The notes beneath the pieces are model-generated. The model saw only the letters and a list, made by a program, of their open reading frames with translations. It searched no databases and was not told the DNA's origin. From contig KN834824.1 in NCBI GenBank assembly GCA_000827265.1, positions 243,741 through 268,313 on the forward strand: 24,573 nucleotides of DNA. The letters run 5' to 3'. Made by a program: the position numbers and the translations under genes. The stretch comes from Collybiopsis luxurians FD-317 M1 (lineage: Eukaryota; Basidiomycota; Agaricomycetes; Agaricales; Omphalotaceae). Below, piece by piece: positions 11,775 through 21,750 of this stretch; the stretch's first letter is position 1, and each line of letters opens with the position of its first letter.

Positions 11775-12946
11775 GGTGGAAATATCTGTGACAGCAAATA
11801 ATGCCACCCAGTTTACCCTTTTTGTACAAGCTACTTGATTCCATTTTTGGAAATTGTGAGATGGAGATCTTGGGTAGAGTATGAATCATGCGTGCAGTGC
11901 AACATTCTGACTAGTTCAATTTCATGATTCAAATAATGGATCTGTGGCAAATATTGGTACTCATTGATATATCATAGGTATGAGTGTAGACCGAATGCCC
12001 TTTTTTGTAAATCGCCGTACTTGTTGAAAAGCTAGACCCCGTCGATTCAACACACCCCACAAGACTCTGATACCCTGATACTGCAGCATAAATACATTCC
12101 TTCCACCCTGCCAGACTCGAAATCCCGAACATGTCGTGGAAGAAAATCTATAGTGGCAGTGGGAATCCAAGCTTGGGTTGAAAATTTTTCAGTATTCAGT
12201 ATCTAAAGTAATAGATATCACTGTAAGTGCTATATTAGGAAATTCAGGGCTTACAGTCAACAAATGGTTTGGTAAGGAGTCACCTAGATCTCCTGACCCA
12301 ATGAAACTCCCGAGCCGATGTGTGCTGCCCTTCTATGTATGCATTTGCAAGTGCGGGAGTTTTTCTATGCTTTGAATGACTATCTCCTTTTGGAATGAGG
12401 CAGTGATAAGTCAGTTTGTTTTCCACTTTGGGCATTTGCAGTAATAGTTTGAGGGTCGTAGGAGGTGAGAGTGAGTGAAAATACTGACTCCATGGTCTTT
12501 TAAAGTGTCCAAGTGGGGAACTACTAATCCCTCATCATTTTAGAGTAAATTTATTTTGCCTAACCCCAGAAACAGGGAATATCTGCTAATCTTTATTCTA
12601 AGTACTTTTTTTTTCAACGAGGATTATGACTTGTAAGAAAGGCTACTACATAGTTCGAGTCTCACACAGACATAGGGGGTACCTTTCAAACATAGAAGAT
12701 ATTTATGCCAATACTGTTTTGTTTCTTACATGGCACGCAGTAGCCAAGTCAATTAGCCAATTGTCACCATGTCTAAAAACGTCTCAGTCACTGTTATCCA
12801 AAGTGAGCAAATTGTACTCACTCATTAGCAATCTCTTCGTAACTTCTAATGATAATGTCAATATAGCGTGGCATACAATACTCCTCTGGGAGAAACCCAC
12901 AGTCTGTTAGTCAGTAAATTAGCTGGAACCTTGCAGCCCCATACAC
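11775..12946. other. Unresolved stretch with possible exon fragments
   Basis: Short minus-strand frames around 12170-11930 look partly protein-like in two overlapping frames (one reads FLPRHVRDFESGRVEGMY, the other VWQGGRNVFMLQYQGIRVL), which suggests decayed exons. A further minus-strand run near 12883-12820 (CMPRYIDIIIRSYEEIANE) could be the last exon of the gene upstream, via a GTGTAT donor at 12946. None of these could be joined securely. Confidence 0.3.
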
Positions 12947-14069
12947 CATGGACCACCCATGAAGTTGAAGAGAAGATGTCAGGTTGTTGTTGTTAGTTGT
13001 CAAGGTCGGAGCCAAATGGTACCTCCACATTGATGCATCCCCAAACTGGTGTGGTCCAATAAGAAACTCTTTCCTGGGGGCCCCAGAAAAGAAGGATATA
13101 TCCACTCCAAGAGAACTGCGGCTGCCGCCTGTGATGAAATTGAAGGTCTTATGAGTGATCACAGGGGCTAAATCCAAGCTGTCAAAAGTCGAGGAGGGAA
13201 AAATGCACCAAGCATCAGTTGCGGTGATGAGATTATGCATCATTGCTTGCAACCATATCAGTATAGAGCCTGGTATCAAGGGAGGGTGGATTATACTCAC
13301 TAGATTGCTGCTCAAAAATGGCATTGAGGATTCCATGCGTAGCACTGAAAATTTGAACTAACACTTCCTTATTCATAAAGCAATACACTAAGGCTCCCTC
13401 CGTAGAACCATGAGCCCAAGAGTTCCTCAACATGAAAGTTTCTTCGAAGCATTGCCGATGATCAGGTAGGAGCTCCCACTGTACAGAGCAGTACTGGAAA
13501 CCCATTGGGCGCAAGACCTTTGCGAGATCCGGAACTAGAAGATGATCCACAAAAACATCCAGTGGACATACACTTGGAGCCACAGTGGCAGTGCCTCGAA
13601 GAAAAAGGTAGGACCAGGCACCAGATATTACAGCCCTGAGATGGTGCTGATGTTTTTGAAATCGTCGAGCTTGAGCAGAGGTACCTAGGTAGACGGCCAA
13701 GTTCACCTTGAAATCCAATTTTTCAGCCATGTACAGGTCAATCAGAATCCGCATCCCCCAACATACTCAATGGAGCCTCATTAAGTCTCTGTTCCCGAGT
13801 AAGACAAAGAGGTGCATCAATGCATTCTTCTCAGTTTCTCCAGAAGGAATGAGTGTCGAGGGTGGCATTTCCAAGATCGGGACTAATATATCCATCGAGT
13901 CTTCCAGCATGATGGCGTTGTTTTCTTTCCAGAGCATTGAGAAATGTACTACCTTATGTATATTTCTGGGGAAACCAAAAAGTACATTTCGGCAATGGCT
14001 TTTACTTGTATGTTGGGAAGTCAAATCTAGATTTTCAGAAACTGAATGATTATTTGTAATTATTAACAT
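12947..14069 (-). pseudogene. Unknown protein gene, one in-frame TGA
   Basis: Not recognised. One frame runs from about 14069 to 13301, interrupted only by TGA at 13769 (around RDLMRLH and VCWGMRILIDLYMAEK). An intron at 13300-13256 (GTGAGT to TTGCAAG, 45 bp, phase matched) leads to a second exon rich in W, F and H (for example GPHQFGDASMWRYHLAP). The ATG at 14069 may lie inside an intron: a GTAAGT donor at 14101 and a CATTCAG acceptor at 14042 would make 60 bp, so the true start may be upstream. It is divergent from the intact plus-strand gene at 14423, about 350 bp away. The fold is globular-looking without membrane segments. Confidence 0.5.
13256..13300 (-). other. Intron in the 12947-14069 gene
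   Basis: A GTGAGT donor and an AAG acceptor 45 bp apart join two frames with matching phase (one base plus two). Confidence 0.5.
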
Positions 14070-14422
14070 TGGGCTGTGTAGTCCAATTCTAGTAAACTTA
14101 CCCTGAATGATCTACCAGTCTATCCTGTTTTCACACATAGCAAAGCAAGAAGCAACATTACACTCAGAAATGCGCCCCTCCAAGGAGACCAAACATTCCC
14201 AGTATTATGCTAAGTAAGTTCCCTCTTCTTCTGACTAATGTCAATGGACTCACTTATTCTTCCTGGTGAGTTAGTCATCAGTTGGAATGTCAGGCTCAAT
14301 CGAGAGAGTACAGGCAAAAATAAGCAGCCGCAGCTAGAGAGAGCAAATCATTGACAGTGGTTCCTCCTTCCCCAAATGGTCCTCAATTGTCATCTCTTCA
14401 GCATGACAATCATACTGTCCCC
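14070..14422. other. Gap between divergent genes
   Basis: It would hold the 5' regions of the minus-strand gene and the plus-strand ORF. A short minus-strand exon ending at the GTAAGT donor at 14101 is possible but contains a TAG in the needed frame. I found no clear promoter element. Confidence 0.35.
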
Positions 14423-15076
14423 ATGTACCAGGAGTTCATAACCCTCTGCAATAGTATCAATGACTGGATAATTCATTCTGTGCCACAGTATCCAGTCCTG
14501 AAATCAGAGCTTGTACAACATTTTTTGACAAACCTTTTGTCAGGGGGATGTCTCTCAAGCAAGCTGCACATTTTTCTGGACTGTTACATTGGTAACTTGG
14601 CAACTTCTGACAATCTCAATATTTGGCACTTCTTTAAGAGCCTGTGCACCATGCAACAAGCTCTCAGCAGTGGTAGGGCCAGGTTGGTGTTTGAAATAGC
14701 GCCTCAAATGGAAATACCTCAACCTAGTTGGGGCGATTCAACATTATGGGTTCTGCAAAGTTCGAGTCTGTCTACAGAAACAATATACCGGTGCATGTTG
14801 AAGCTTCGCACTAGAATGGACAGACTAATGAGGATTACACAAAAGATGCAGAGATATACAGGAACTCTAACCTGGAGATATGAGCAGGTTGAAAACTGCA
14901 TTCATTCTGGATGGGAATTGTACATGGACTGGTACAATATGCTGGATGATTTAGAAGACAATCCTTCAGCGGTTGAACTGCTCATGTTCTTGAAAGAAAC
15001 TTCTTGCACCTTGTACAATTTAGGACAGGTAGTAGAGTACTTAACCTACATTTTTCAAAATGTTCCAAAAAAGTAG
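14423..15076 (+). CDS. Intact ORF, hypothetical helical protein of 217 residues
   Basis: Not recognised. The frame is open upstream to 14351, and the first ATG in it is at 14423 (MYQEFITLCNSINDW). The predicted protein is mixed hydrophobic and charged, without a signal peptide or a clear transmembrane segment. It is probably largely helical, with KLRTRMDRLMRITQKMQRY near the middle and an amphipathic C-terminus ending FQNVPKK before TAG. Unlike its neighbours it has no internal TGA and needs no intron. It lies in the middle of the decayed gene group, so it may be the youngest passenger or under selection. A 5' exon cannot be excluded. Confidence 0.5.
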   Translation: MYQEFITLCNSINDWIIHSVPQYPVLKSELVQHFLTNLLSGGCLSSKLHIFLDCYIGNLATSDNLNIWHFFKSLCTMQQALSSGRARLVFEIAPQMEIPQPSWGDSTLWVLQSSSLSTETIYRCMLKLRTRMDRLMRITQKMQRYTGTLTWRYEQVENCIHSGWELYMDWYNMLDDLEDNPSAVELLMFLKETSCTLYNLGQVVEYLTYIFQNVPKK

Positions 15077-16453
15077 CTAAATCTTGTAGCGTTTAGTGTA
15101 TCAAGCCTGGAATACGAATGAAATTGTTTACTTTGCAAAGATATATCATTTCCCAAGAGAGATTTTGACAGACTTGAAGCAGAACAAATTGAAACCATGG
15201 TTGTCACTGTGTTGCCACTGAATCGCCAACTTTGGTCACCATGGAGTTGCCAACTCTGGTCGCCACAAGTCGCCAGCTCTGGTTGCCCCAAAGTCTCACC
15301 AACTATTATGGTGGCTAACCACTACGGTAGCCATGCCCACCATGAACTTGTTCCATGTGGTACAAGCTAGCCACAGTGCTTCATGTGCAAAATAAATTAG
15401 TGTGCGGAATCGCAGAAGTACTGTAGAGGAATTTCACTTCAACTAGAAGGGTACCACTGAGCCATCATCTATCATTAACTCACCTTTATTTCTATTGCAT
15501 GTTGGATGCAAAAGACATGCGATTTCAAAGCCTCCATACTATCTTCAAAAAGCTCAAGTAGCTATAAAATCACCACCCAAATTCATCAAGAGTACTCATT
15601 AGAGTTGCTATCCTGCAATGGTCTCCAAGAACTATTCTTGCACATAATTTGTTGTCTTCATTTTGAATACTGGCGAGTACAAGAGTCCAGGATACAAAGA
15701 AGCCTTCTTCATGAGCGTTGCTTATGTGTACTATTGACACTTGGTCTAAGGCTGATTCCATGGTAGAATGAAAAAAATTGTGATCAGCGACATTTTACCT
15801 GATTGTCTTGCTCTGCCAGCATGTAGCAGATGTTAAATGTTAAATGGCACATGGACAAGCACTACATACATATTTCAAGTAGTAAAAGAGTGCCAATGGT
15901 TTCTATATTCTTGAAGACTCATAAAAAAATCTTCTGAGTAAAAATGTCTGTCCGATACTCCCATTTAATAACCACCTGATTACATAGTGCCAAATTAAGA
16001 AAGCAGATGCCCAGGACACCCACCGGCCTGAAGTATGTCATTTTCTTCTGTCACAGATAGAAATGGGATATCTATAATGCTAAGAGTTTCTCATGAGAGG
16101 GTCTCCTTATTGGTGCTAGACACTACGAGACTTTTTGTAAGCCAAAAAGGATGAATAACTCCTCTCACCTGACCGGTAAATTTGCATCAGAGCCGTATAT
16201 TCCCTACTGAGCAGAAACAGCCAAAGTGAGACAATGAAACTGTTCAATGTCTTCCGTGGCAAACGTGGGGACCTACTTTGAACCTCAAATTGTGATTTGT
16301 TAGAATACAGTGAATACAGCAAAATAAATGCATTCCAAGTGTGTAGTACTGTCCATATTCAACAAACCTGTCTCTGACTAGAATTGAATCATAGTCCGTG
16401 ATCTTGATTGCTGTTGCAATGAGATTAGTGAGGTCGCCTTGATCTGCTGGACT
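15077..16453. other. No convincing gene
   Basis: Apart from the short repeat at about 15213-15320, I see only small, conflicting frames (for example at 15506-15766 plus and 16322-16116 minus). They have no splice support and no protein-like motif. It separates the intact ORF from the minus-strand remnants. Confidence 0.4.
15213..15320. repeat. Short imperfect tandem repeat
   Basis: Variants of GTYGCCAACTCTGGTCGCCAC recur at about 15213, 15246, 15269 and 15293, with spacing of 23-33 bp. The last copy is degraded. It is non-coding in every frame I examined. Confidence 0.6.
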
Positions 16454-16891
16454 CTACCGCCCACAGAGCATGTTTGCCATAATCAAATTTGCTGTCACAA
16501 TCATCAATTTGTGCATATACCGGGGACCTAAAGCCTCCCATTGTCCAGAACATGCTTGTCGCAGAAATTGGACTGATGCAGAGCAGTGAAATGAGTCATA
16601 CAGGTTGGATCTTGTCGAACGTGCTGGGGTTTGTCAGGATCCCTCAGAGATAGACAAGAAATCTGAATCAAAGGATTGATTAGAGGAGCTAATCGGGAGA
16701 GTATAGAAACCTGCACAACTTTCTGAGTAAATGCATGGGGTCAACAGCACTAAGCGAGCCTGCATGAGGTTGAACATGAATCAGAATAGTGAGCGGGAAT
16801 CAGGGCCATTCATTATGCAGGGTGGAGATCTCCTAGACCTAATGAATGGAAACACTAACAGGCAAACACTGTCGGAAGCGTCAAAGGGCAT
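16454..16891 (-). pseudogene. Hidden ORF remnant split by two TGA codons
   Basis: Starting at the ATG at 16891 (MPFDASDSVCLLVFPFIRS), one minus-strand frame stays open for 146 codons to a TAG at 16456-16454. The only interruptions are TGA at 16783 and TGA at 16636. The frame is missed by simple ORF calling because each TGA cuts it short. Segments such as SPPCIMNGPDSRS, QACSGQWEALGPRYMHKLM and TANLIMANMLCGR read as ordinary globular protein. I do not recognise the family. It probably belongs with the exon remnants at 17001-17378. Both stops are compatible with CGA. Confidence 0.45.
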
Positions 16892-17000
16892 TATAGGTTA
16901 TTATTCATGTCCATGCAGGGTAAACCTTCTAAGGCCCAGATGCAATGACAAAGGAGAGCTGTCAAGTAGGTAAAGACACCAAGAATGTCATGGAAGTACA

Positions 17001-17378
17001 TCATTCAGTATTCACCAACCAATTGACATAATTATGCACTTCGAAATTCCAACTCCAACCTATAGTGGGGGTGAGGGCGAATGTATTAACCTGGAGGAGG
17101 AGTCCTAAAACCCCCAATGCCCAGCATGCTGTCAAGATGTACCCCATCCTCCTGAACATAGGTCCACCAATGAGAGACCAAGACATAGGTAGGCTGTCAT
17201 GAAAAGGGTAGAATGGAGAAAAACGAGCAGGAAAAAAAAAAAGAACTACGGGAGGATGGATCCAAGATATGTACTCACCAATGATACTAAAATTATTCCA
17301 CCGCCCAATCTCAGAGAGCCTCAATGTCACACCAAATTTTCCTTCCACTTCAGAAGAAAATTGCTTTCGAAGAGTCAC
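17001..17378 (-). pseudogene. Exon remnants upstream of the 16454-16891 ORF
   Basis: Downstream of 17378 the minus strand reads VTLRKQFSSEVEGKFGVTLR and then LSEIGRWNNFSII up to a GTGAGT donor at 17278. A later piece, VHLDSMLGIGGFRTPPPG, lies in another frame around 17155-17095. These look like decayed exons of one minus-strand gene that continues into 16891-16454. The joins could not be fixed. The family is not recognised. Confidence 0.3.
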
Positions 17379-17708
17379 TTGGGGTGTAATTTTTTCTAAT
17401 TAAAAAGAGCTCATTGAGAGCTAATTTACATGAAATATTACTACTTAGTAGGTGCGAGACCTAGTTCTAGTAGTAACGGTATTGGAGAGGAAAGAGAGTG
17501 AGGAAGTCAAGGTGGTGGTTGAAAGTAAAAAGGTAAACGTACACATGCTCTGTGCGTAACTGAATCCCTGACCGAGGATTCAATATATCCTGTAGTAAGA
17601 CTAAGTAGCATTTTGAATGGCTTTTCACTTGCGGCATGTTAACTTTAGTAAGTACTTTCCGGTAAGTACCACTATGATGTACAATCAAGTTCCCAGTAAT
17701 GTATGTAA
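17379..17708. other. No gene seen
   Basis: Short AT-rich gap downstream of the TAG that ends the minus-strand coiled-coil gene. No structure or frame worth reporting. Confidence 0.4.
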
Positions 17709-19210
17709 CTAATCTCCTTGCTGCGCGCTCTCAAATTCCTGCAACAACTTAGCATTATATTGAGCCTCTTGGAGCAGTCTCTGATGCTGTTCTTCCAGCT
17801 GCTGGTTTTTGGCACGAAGATTCATTGTCTCAGCTAGAGTGACAGACAAAGCTGCTTCCTTGGCCATTAAATCAGCAGAGAGTTCCACTGCGTTACTCCG
17901 ACATGAGCATTGAAGAGAAATAAAGAGCTTATTTGTTTCATTATGAAGGGTGTCAAGGGTTGGTATCCAGTCCAATGTAAGGCAGCAGGATGTGAAATGA
18001 GCGAAACTTTTGTGTGTGTTGGGATGCTGCGCAGCGAGGTACAGCCAGCACCCCATCTCTTCTCCAAGCCGTTCACACTGAAATACTTCAGTAGGTGCTC
18101 TGGACATGGTGTATACAACACTTACGCGGCATATTATCTTTTTGATTTTGCGGCGGTATCGTCGAGTTGACTCAGACACTTTGGTTTGAGGCGCAGGAAT
18201 TAATTTATCTCTGACAATATCTGAAAGGGTTGAAGATAAATTAGATTGAGTTGGAGTACATTTAACATGAAAGAGCCAACTTACTCCACAGCTGAGACCC
18301 TTTGGCTGCCCCTCGGACATGTCCAAATAATGGATCTTTCTGAGTCGCCTGAGAGCGGCGGGGCTTAGTGGGTGAGGATGACAGAAAAGGGGTGGAAGAG
18401 GCTAGAGAAGATGGTTGCCTCATTGGAGAAGATGAATTAGGCTGTGGCTGAGCCTCCCTTGGTTGCCTCATTGGAGAAGATGAATCAGGCTGTGACTGAG
18501 CCTCCCTTAATGGACTTGAGGGTGGAAGTGGCAATAGCCTCATAGCTTGGCATTCAGAGATTGCAGCATTCAACCTATGAGCACGAGTGGATGGTGGTTG
18601 AGCAGAACTGGGGCTGTTAATATTTTGTGGACTCGCTGTAATGAAAGGATTGAATAATGATGTTCCTCCGGATTGTGAGCTCGAAGGAGTTTGAAAAAAA
18701 TCTACCGTCGTGCTAGAGGTTGTGTTCCAGAAGTTGGTATCATCATGTCATTGGCCAGGAGAGCTTTTGTCTTCAGGAAGAACAGGGGGCTCATGAACAA
18801 CAGCAGACCCTTCAGTAGTAAGCTGCTGGGCGAGCTCCTCTAGCTGAGCAAATGGGGTGCTGGGCACAATGGATATCCCTGCATTTACCAGAGAACAGTA
18901 CTGTGTTATGAGTAAGTATGCACAAATAACAACATATCACAAGAATAAAACATACTTTTTCACTGTATATTTTGCTGTGCAGACAATCAGAGGAGGTGAT
19001 GAGTGGTGACCCTACACATTGTCTGCAGTGATGCAGTTTCCTGGTTACTTTAACTGGTGTTTTTGGTCCTGTTTTAAGGAGGGTTTGCTTGGGTCAGGGA
19101 GTACGTTTAGAAGGCGAGTTGCCAGATGGGGTCTTGCTTGGAGAGGAGCTTATTCTAGAAGATCTGCTCCCTGAAACCTTCTTGGTGGATTTCCTAGGGG
19201 AACGACCCAT
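17709..19210 (-). pseudogene. Basic, Ser/Pro-rich protein with C-terminal coiled coil, divergent partner of the KDZ transposase, two in-frame TGA
   Basis: Four exons fit by signal and phase: 19210-18956, 18843-18285, 18220-18126 and 18077-17709, totalling 1278 bp or 425 codons. The protein begins MGRSPRKSTKKVSGSR, a basic DNA-binding-like tail. A small Cys/His cluster follows (HHCRQCVGSPL, then DCLH). After it come a Pro/Ser/Gln low-complexity region with a 16-residue duplication, a segment reading CERLGEEMGCWLYLAAQHP, and a coiled coil (NQQLEEQHQRLLQEAQ) before TAG. In-frame TGA codons occur at 19096 (codon 39) and 18750 (about codon 117). The first acceptor is uncertain: a better-looking CAG at 18879 would break phase. 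Its function is unknown; proximity suggests an accessory factor of the element. Confidence 0.6.
18413..18508 (-). repeat. 48-bp direct duplication inside the coiled-coil gene
   Basis: GGTTGCCTCATTGGAGAAGA starts at 18413 and again at 18461, and each copy runs 48 bp to GCCTCCCTT with two or three differences. It encodes a 16-residue Pro/Gln/Ser repeat and keeps frame. Confidence 0.85.
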
Positions 19211-19290
19211 GATAGAGTAACAAGAGCTGCCTCAGGGACCCTTTTATAGTCCGCTCTGCTTACTCAGCAGTAAAGAACCGCGTGGTTTTT
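19211..19290. promoter_or_regulatory. 80-bp divergent promoter region
   Basis: Only 80 bp separate the two modelled start codons (minus-strand ATG at 19210, plus-strand ATG at 19291). On the minus strand a TATAAAAG box sits at 19248-19241, about 31 bp before the minus-strand ATG. No equally clear box is seen for the plus strand. Either the pair share a compact bidirectional promoter or the transposase starts further inside its first exon. Confidence 0.4.
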
Positions 19291-19767
19291 ATGGGTGAAC
19301 GTGCTATACCTATGTCTCTTCCATTAGAGCGTACAGAGAGTCCCCTGCCTCTACCATCTCTACGAAGTACCGACTTCAAACTTGAGCCAATATTTCATCC
19401 TGGTCGTCAGGTATCCAAACACCAAGAACTGGGCATACCGAGTCCTCAGAAAAGACCTCAAACTTGGCTCTACCCAAGTGCCCGGCAGGAAGGGAAAGTG
19501 CCCAAGCACAAGTGTCAGGGAGACTTGGAGGGTTTGCCCACCACTGACTCTGTATATACCGGCGCATTGGAGGAGGAGTCTAGGGACCCACGAACCACAG
19601 ATGAAGCTGATGACATTGAAGTTCAACCTGAGGGCATGGACATTGAAAGTGCAGATGATTTTTGGAGATATGCTGAGGCTGTTCAATATGAATGTGTAGG
19701 GTTCGTACAACTCCACCTTGGCTTGTTCGCAGTCGAGAGATGGGCAAAGGAGCAAGGGCAAGGGAAT

Positions 19768-19817
19768 GTGAGTTGTTTACTGTGCTCATGTAGATAACTG
19801 ATTTAATGACATACCAG
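19768..19817 (+). other. KDZ gene intron 1
   Basis: GTGAGT to CAG, 50 bp, phase 0. It joins AKEQGQGN to KHWYHFEV and removes the stop codons lying between them. Confidence 0.7.
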
Positions 19818-19965
19818 AAACATTGGTATCATTTTGAGGTCTCAGAACAGTCACAACAGTGCTGTATGTTTTGTCTATGTCCTGCTGGAGCATGGACATG
19901 CTTCCACAAACGGTTTTTTTCTTTATATGAAAATGAACTTGAAGACACAATTCAAAAAACAGAAG

Positions 19966-20015
19966 GTGAGTTTATACCTACAACATGGAGTCCTGCATCT
20001 CAAGGGACACTCTAG
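19966..20015 (+). other. KDZ gene intron 2
   Basis: GTGAGT to CTAG, 50 bp, phase 1 on both sides. It joins IQKTEG to ECPQVVLFLKENLGF. Confidence 0.7.
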
Positions 20016-20294
20016 GAGAATGTCCCCAAGTTGTTCTCTTTCTCAAAGAGAATTTGGGCTTTGAGGGAAATCAAGCTATCCATCTCTTTTCAGTGTGCAA
20101 ATTGAATAATTTTGTTGGAATATCACAGCTGGCTATTGTAAAACATGAAGGTTCCGATACTGGGGATGGCAACTGGACCTGTTCAAGCCAGAATAAGGAG
20201 GGACCACTATGTGCCCACATTCTTGCAGCCCAAAAGTTTATGAAAGGTGATCATAGTATTGAGAGCATGAAAGAATTAGGCAATGACAATATTT

Positions 20295-20349
20295 GTGAGT
20301 GGTAGACTTGCTAGTTAATATTACCTCAGAGCCCTAATGCCCACCCCAG
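20295..20349 (+). other. KDZ gene intron 3
   Basis: GTGAGT to CCCCAG, 55 bp, phase matched. Other in-phase acceptors at 20331 and 20385 are possible, so the exact right edge is less certain than for the other introns. Confidence 0.5.
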
Positions 20350-21317
20350 CATCAAGCAAACCTCTTTCCTGGAAATCCCTGCGAGCAGTATCATATCTTC
20401 CAGTACTGCCTCCAAGATGGTGTATGTTCCCACATGAGACAGAGATCTACCCACAACCTCCACCACTACGAGAGCCTCCATCCCTCATTCAGCTATCAGG
20501 GCAAGCTTCTTGTCCATGCCTAGATGGTGAAAGGGCATTCTTTGACCCTCTTGGAACAATAATCACTCATGATTGTTACATTTACACCCTGACACAAGTG
20601 TTTTTGGTTCAGATTCAGCTTCAGCCATGCCCCAGATGTCCCCCAGAATGACGCCGCTACATAGGCCCAGAACCACGAGATATGGGGCTTTTCAACTTCA
20701 ATAATTCCACTATCTTTACACATGAACTGTTGAATGAATACACCAGTGCATTCAGCAGTTCTGAGACCCCTTTTGAGCCTTGGGTGAATACAATTGCTTG
20801 ACAATATGATGAGATGCAACCCCCTATTCCATTTGTGGGTGGGAAGCTCTTTTGGTCAGTCTGGTTTGCTTATATCCAGCTTGTGCAGTTTGAAGGGGAC
20901 AAATCATGCCCAAGTTGTGGAGACTTCCCTGACAGTATTATCTGGGATGGTGTCTCCATTGCATTTGGACGGAAACATGTTAATAATGAACTTTCTCCTC
21001 CAACAGTCATTTGCAAAGATGCCCAGGAGCGCCTAATTAAATCAGTTCCTTGGCAAGAATGGCTTCAGGATGCAATTTTGAGGAAGAAACTTCAGAACTG
21101 GCTCATTGATGGAGGGTTGGATTCTGACCAAAAGAACTATGAGGCAGGACTCAATGCTCAGTTAGAACATGCCAAAATATTACAGCTAGAATTATATCCA
21201 TGGCTTAATTCTCTCTGCCCTCATCTCCGTGATATGTTTGGTTGGCGACTTGGCCATGGAGCCATTCAAAACAACAAATGGGGCCCCCAGAAGGAGTATT
21301 TGGCTTTATTCCAGATT

Positions 21318-21372
21318 GTAAGTAATAGTGGAAAGTACATATTCAGCTTTCTGAAAATCATTATGATCTTAG
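21318..21372 (+). other. KDZ gene intron 4
   Basis: GTAAGT to CTTAG, 55 bp, phase 0. It joins EYLALFQI to LAAEESTMQMM. Confidence 0.7.
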
Positions 21373-21690
21373 CTTGCAGCAGAAGAATCTACTATGCAAA
21401 TGATGGCACAATCAACTTTGCATCAAGTTAAAATCTTCCTTCACAATCCTAACCAGTACATGCTCCAAGATTTACTTGCAGTTCCAGCCTTATATACAAT
21501 TCTTAAGCTTGAACATCTTTGAGAAGGAAAATATGCTTCAGAAACTTTGGGTGTTATTGGGTGGATGTATTGTCGTGGTAAAGAAGTAATGGATAGCCTG
21601 CTTGCCTCAAATCAAGAACCTCTTTGCCAGCTTCCCAGTTATTCCACACCAATGGATCAGAGGAAGTCAGAAATTCAGGACTGGAAAAAG

Positions 21691-21750
21691 GTATGTGATA
21701 TCTCTCTCTAAAAGTACATTTAGCTCAGGAAAATTCAACTTCTTCCACAG
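21691..21750 (+). other. KDZ gene intron 5
   Basis: GTATGT to CCACAG, 60 bp, phase 0. It joins EIQDWKK to TGCCYGLPQI just ahead of the catalytic part. Confidence 0.75.

Noticed and set aside
13708..14049. Plus-strand ORF of 113 codons
   Set aside because: It lies antisense to the better-supported minus-strand exon and has no splice or motif support.
12947..14069. TET/JBP-type dioxygenase as KDZ cargo
   Set aside because: Expected from known KDZ associations, but I could not find a convincing HxD and downstream His/Arg arrangement in this or the other frames.
15506..15766. Plus-strand ORF of 86 codons
   Set aside because: Ser/Leu/Cys-rich without motifs, opposed by a similar ORF on the other strand; no support for coding.
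19360..19761. Minus-strand ORF of 133 codons
   Set aside because: It is antisense to the first transposase exon, whose frame joins the rest of the gene through a phase-matched intron.
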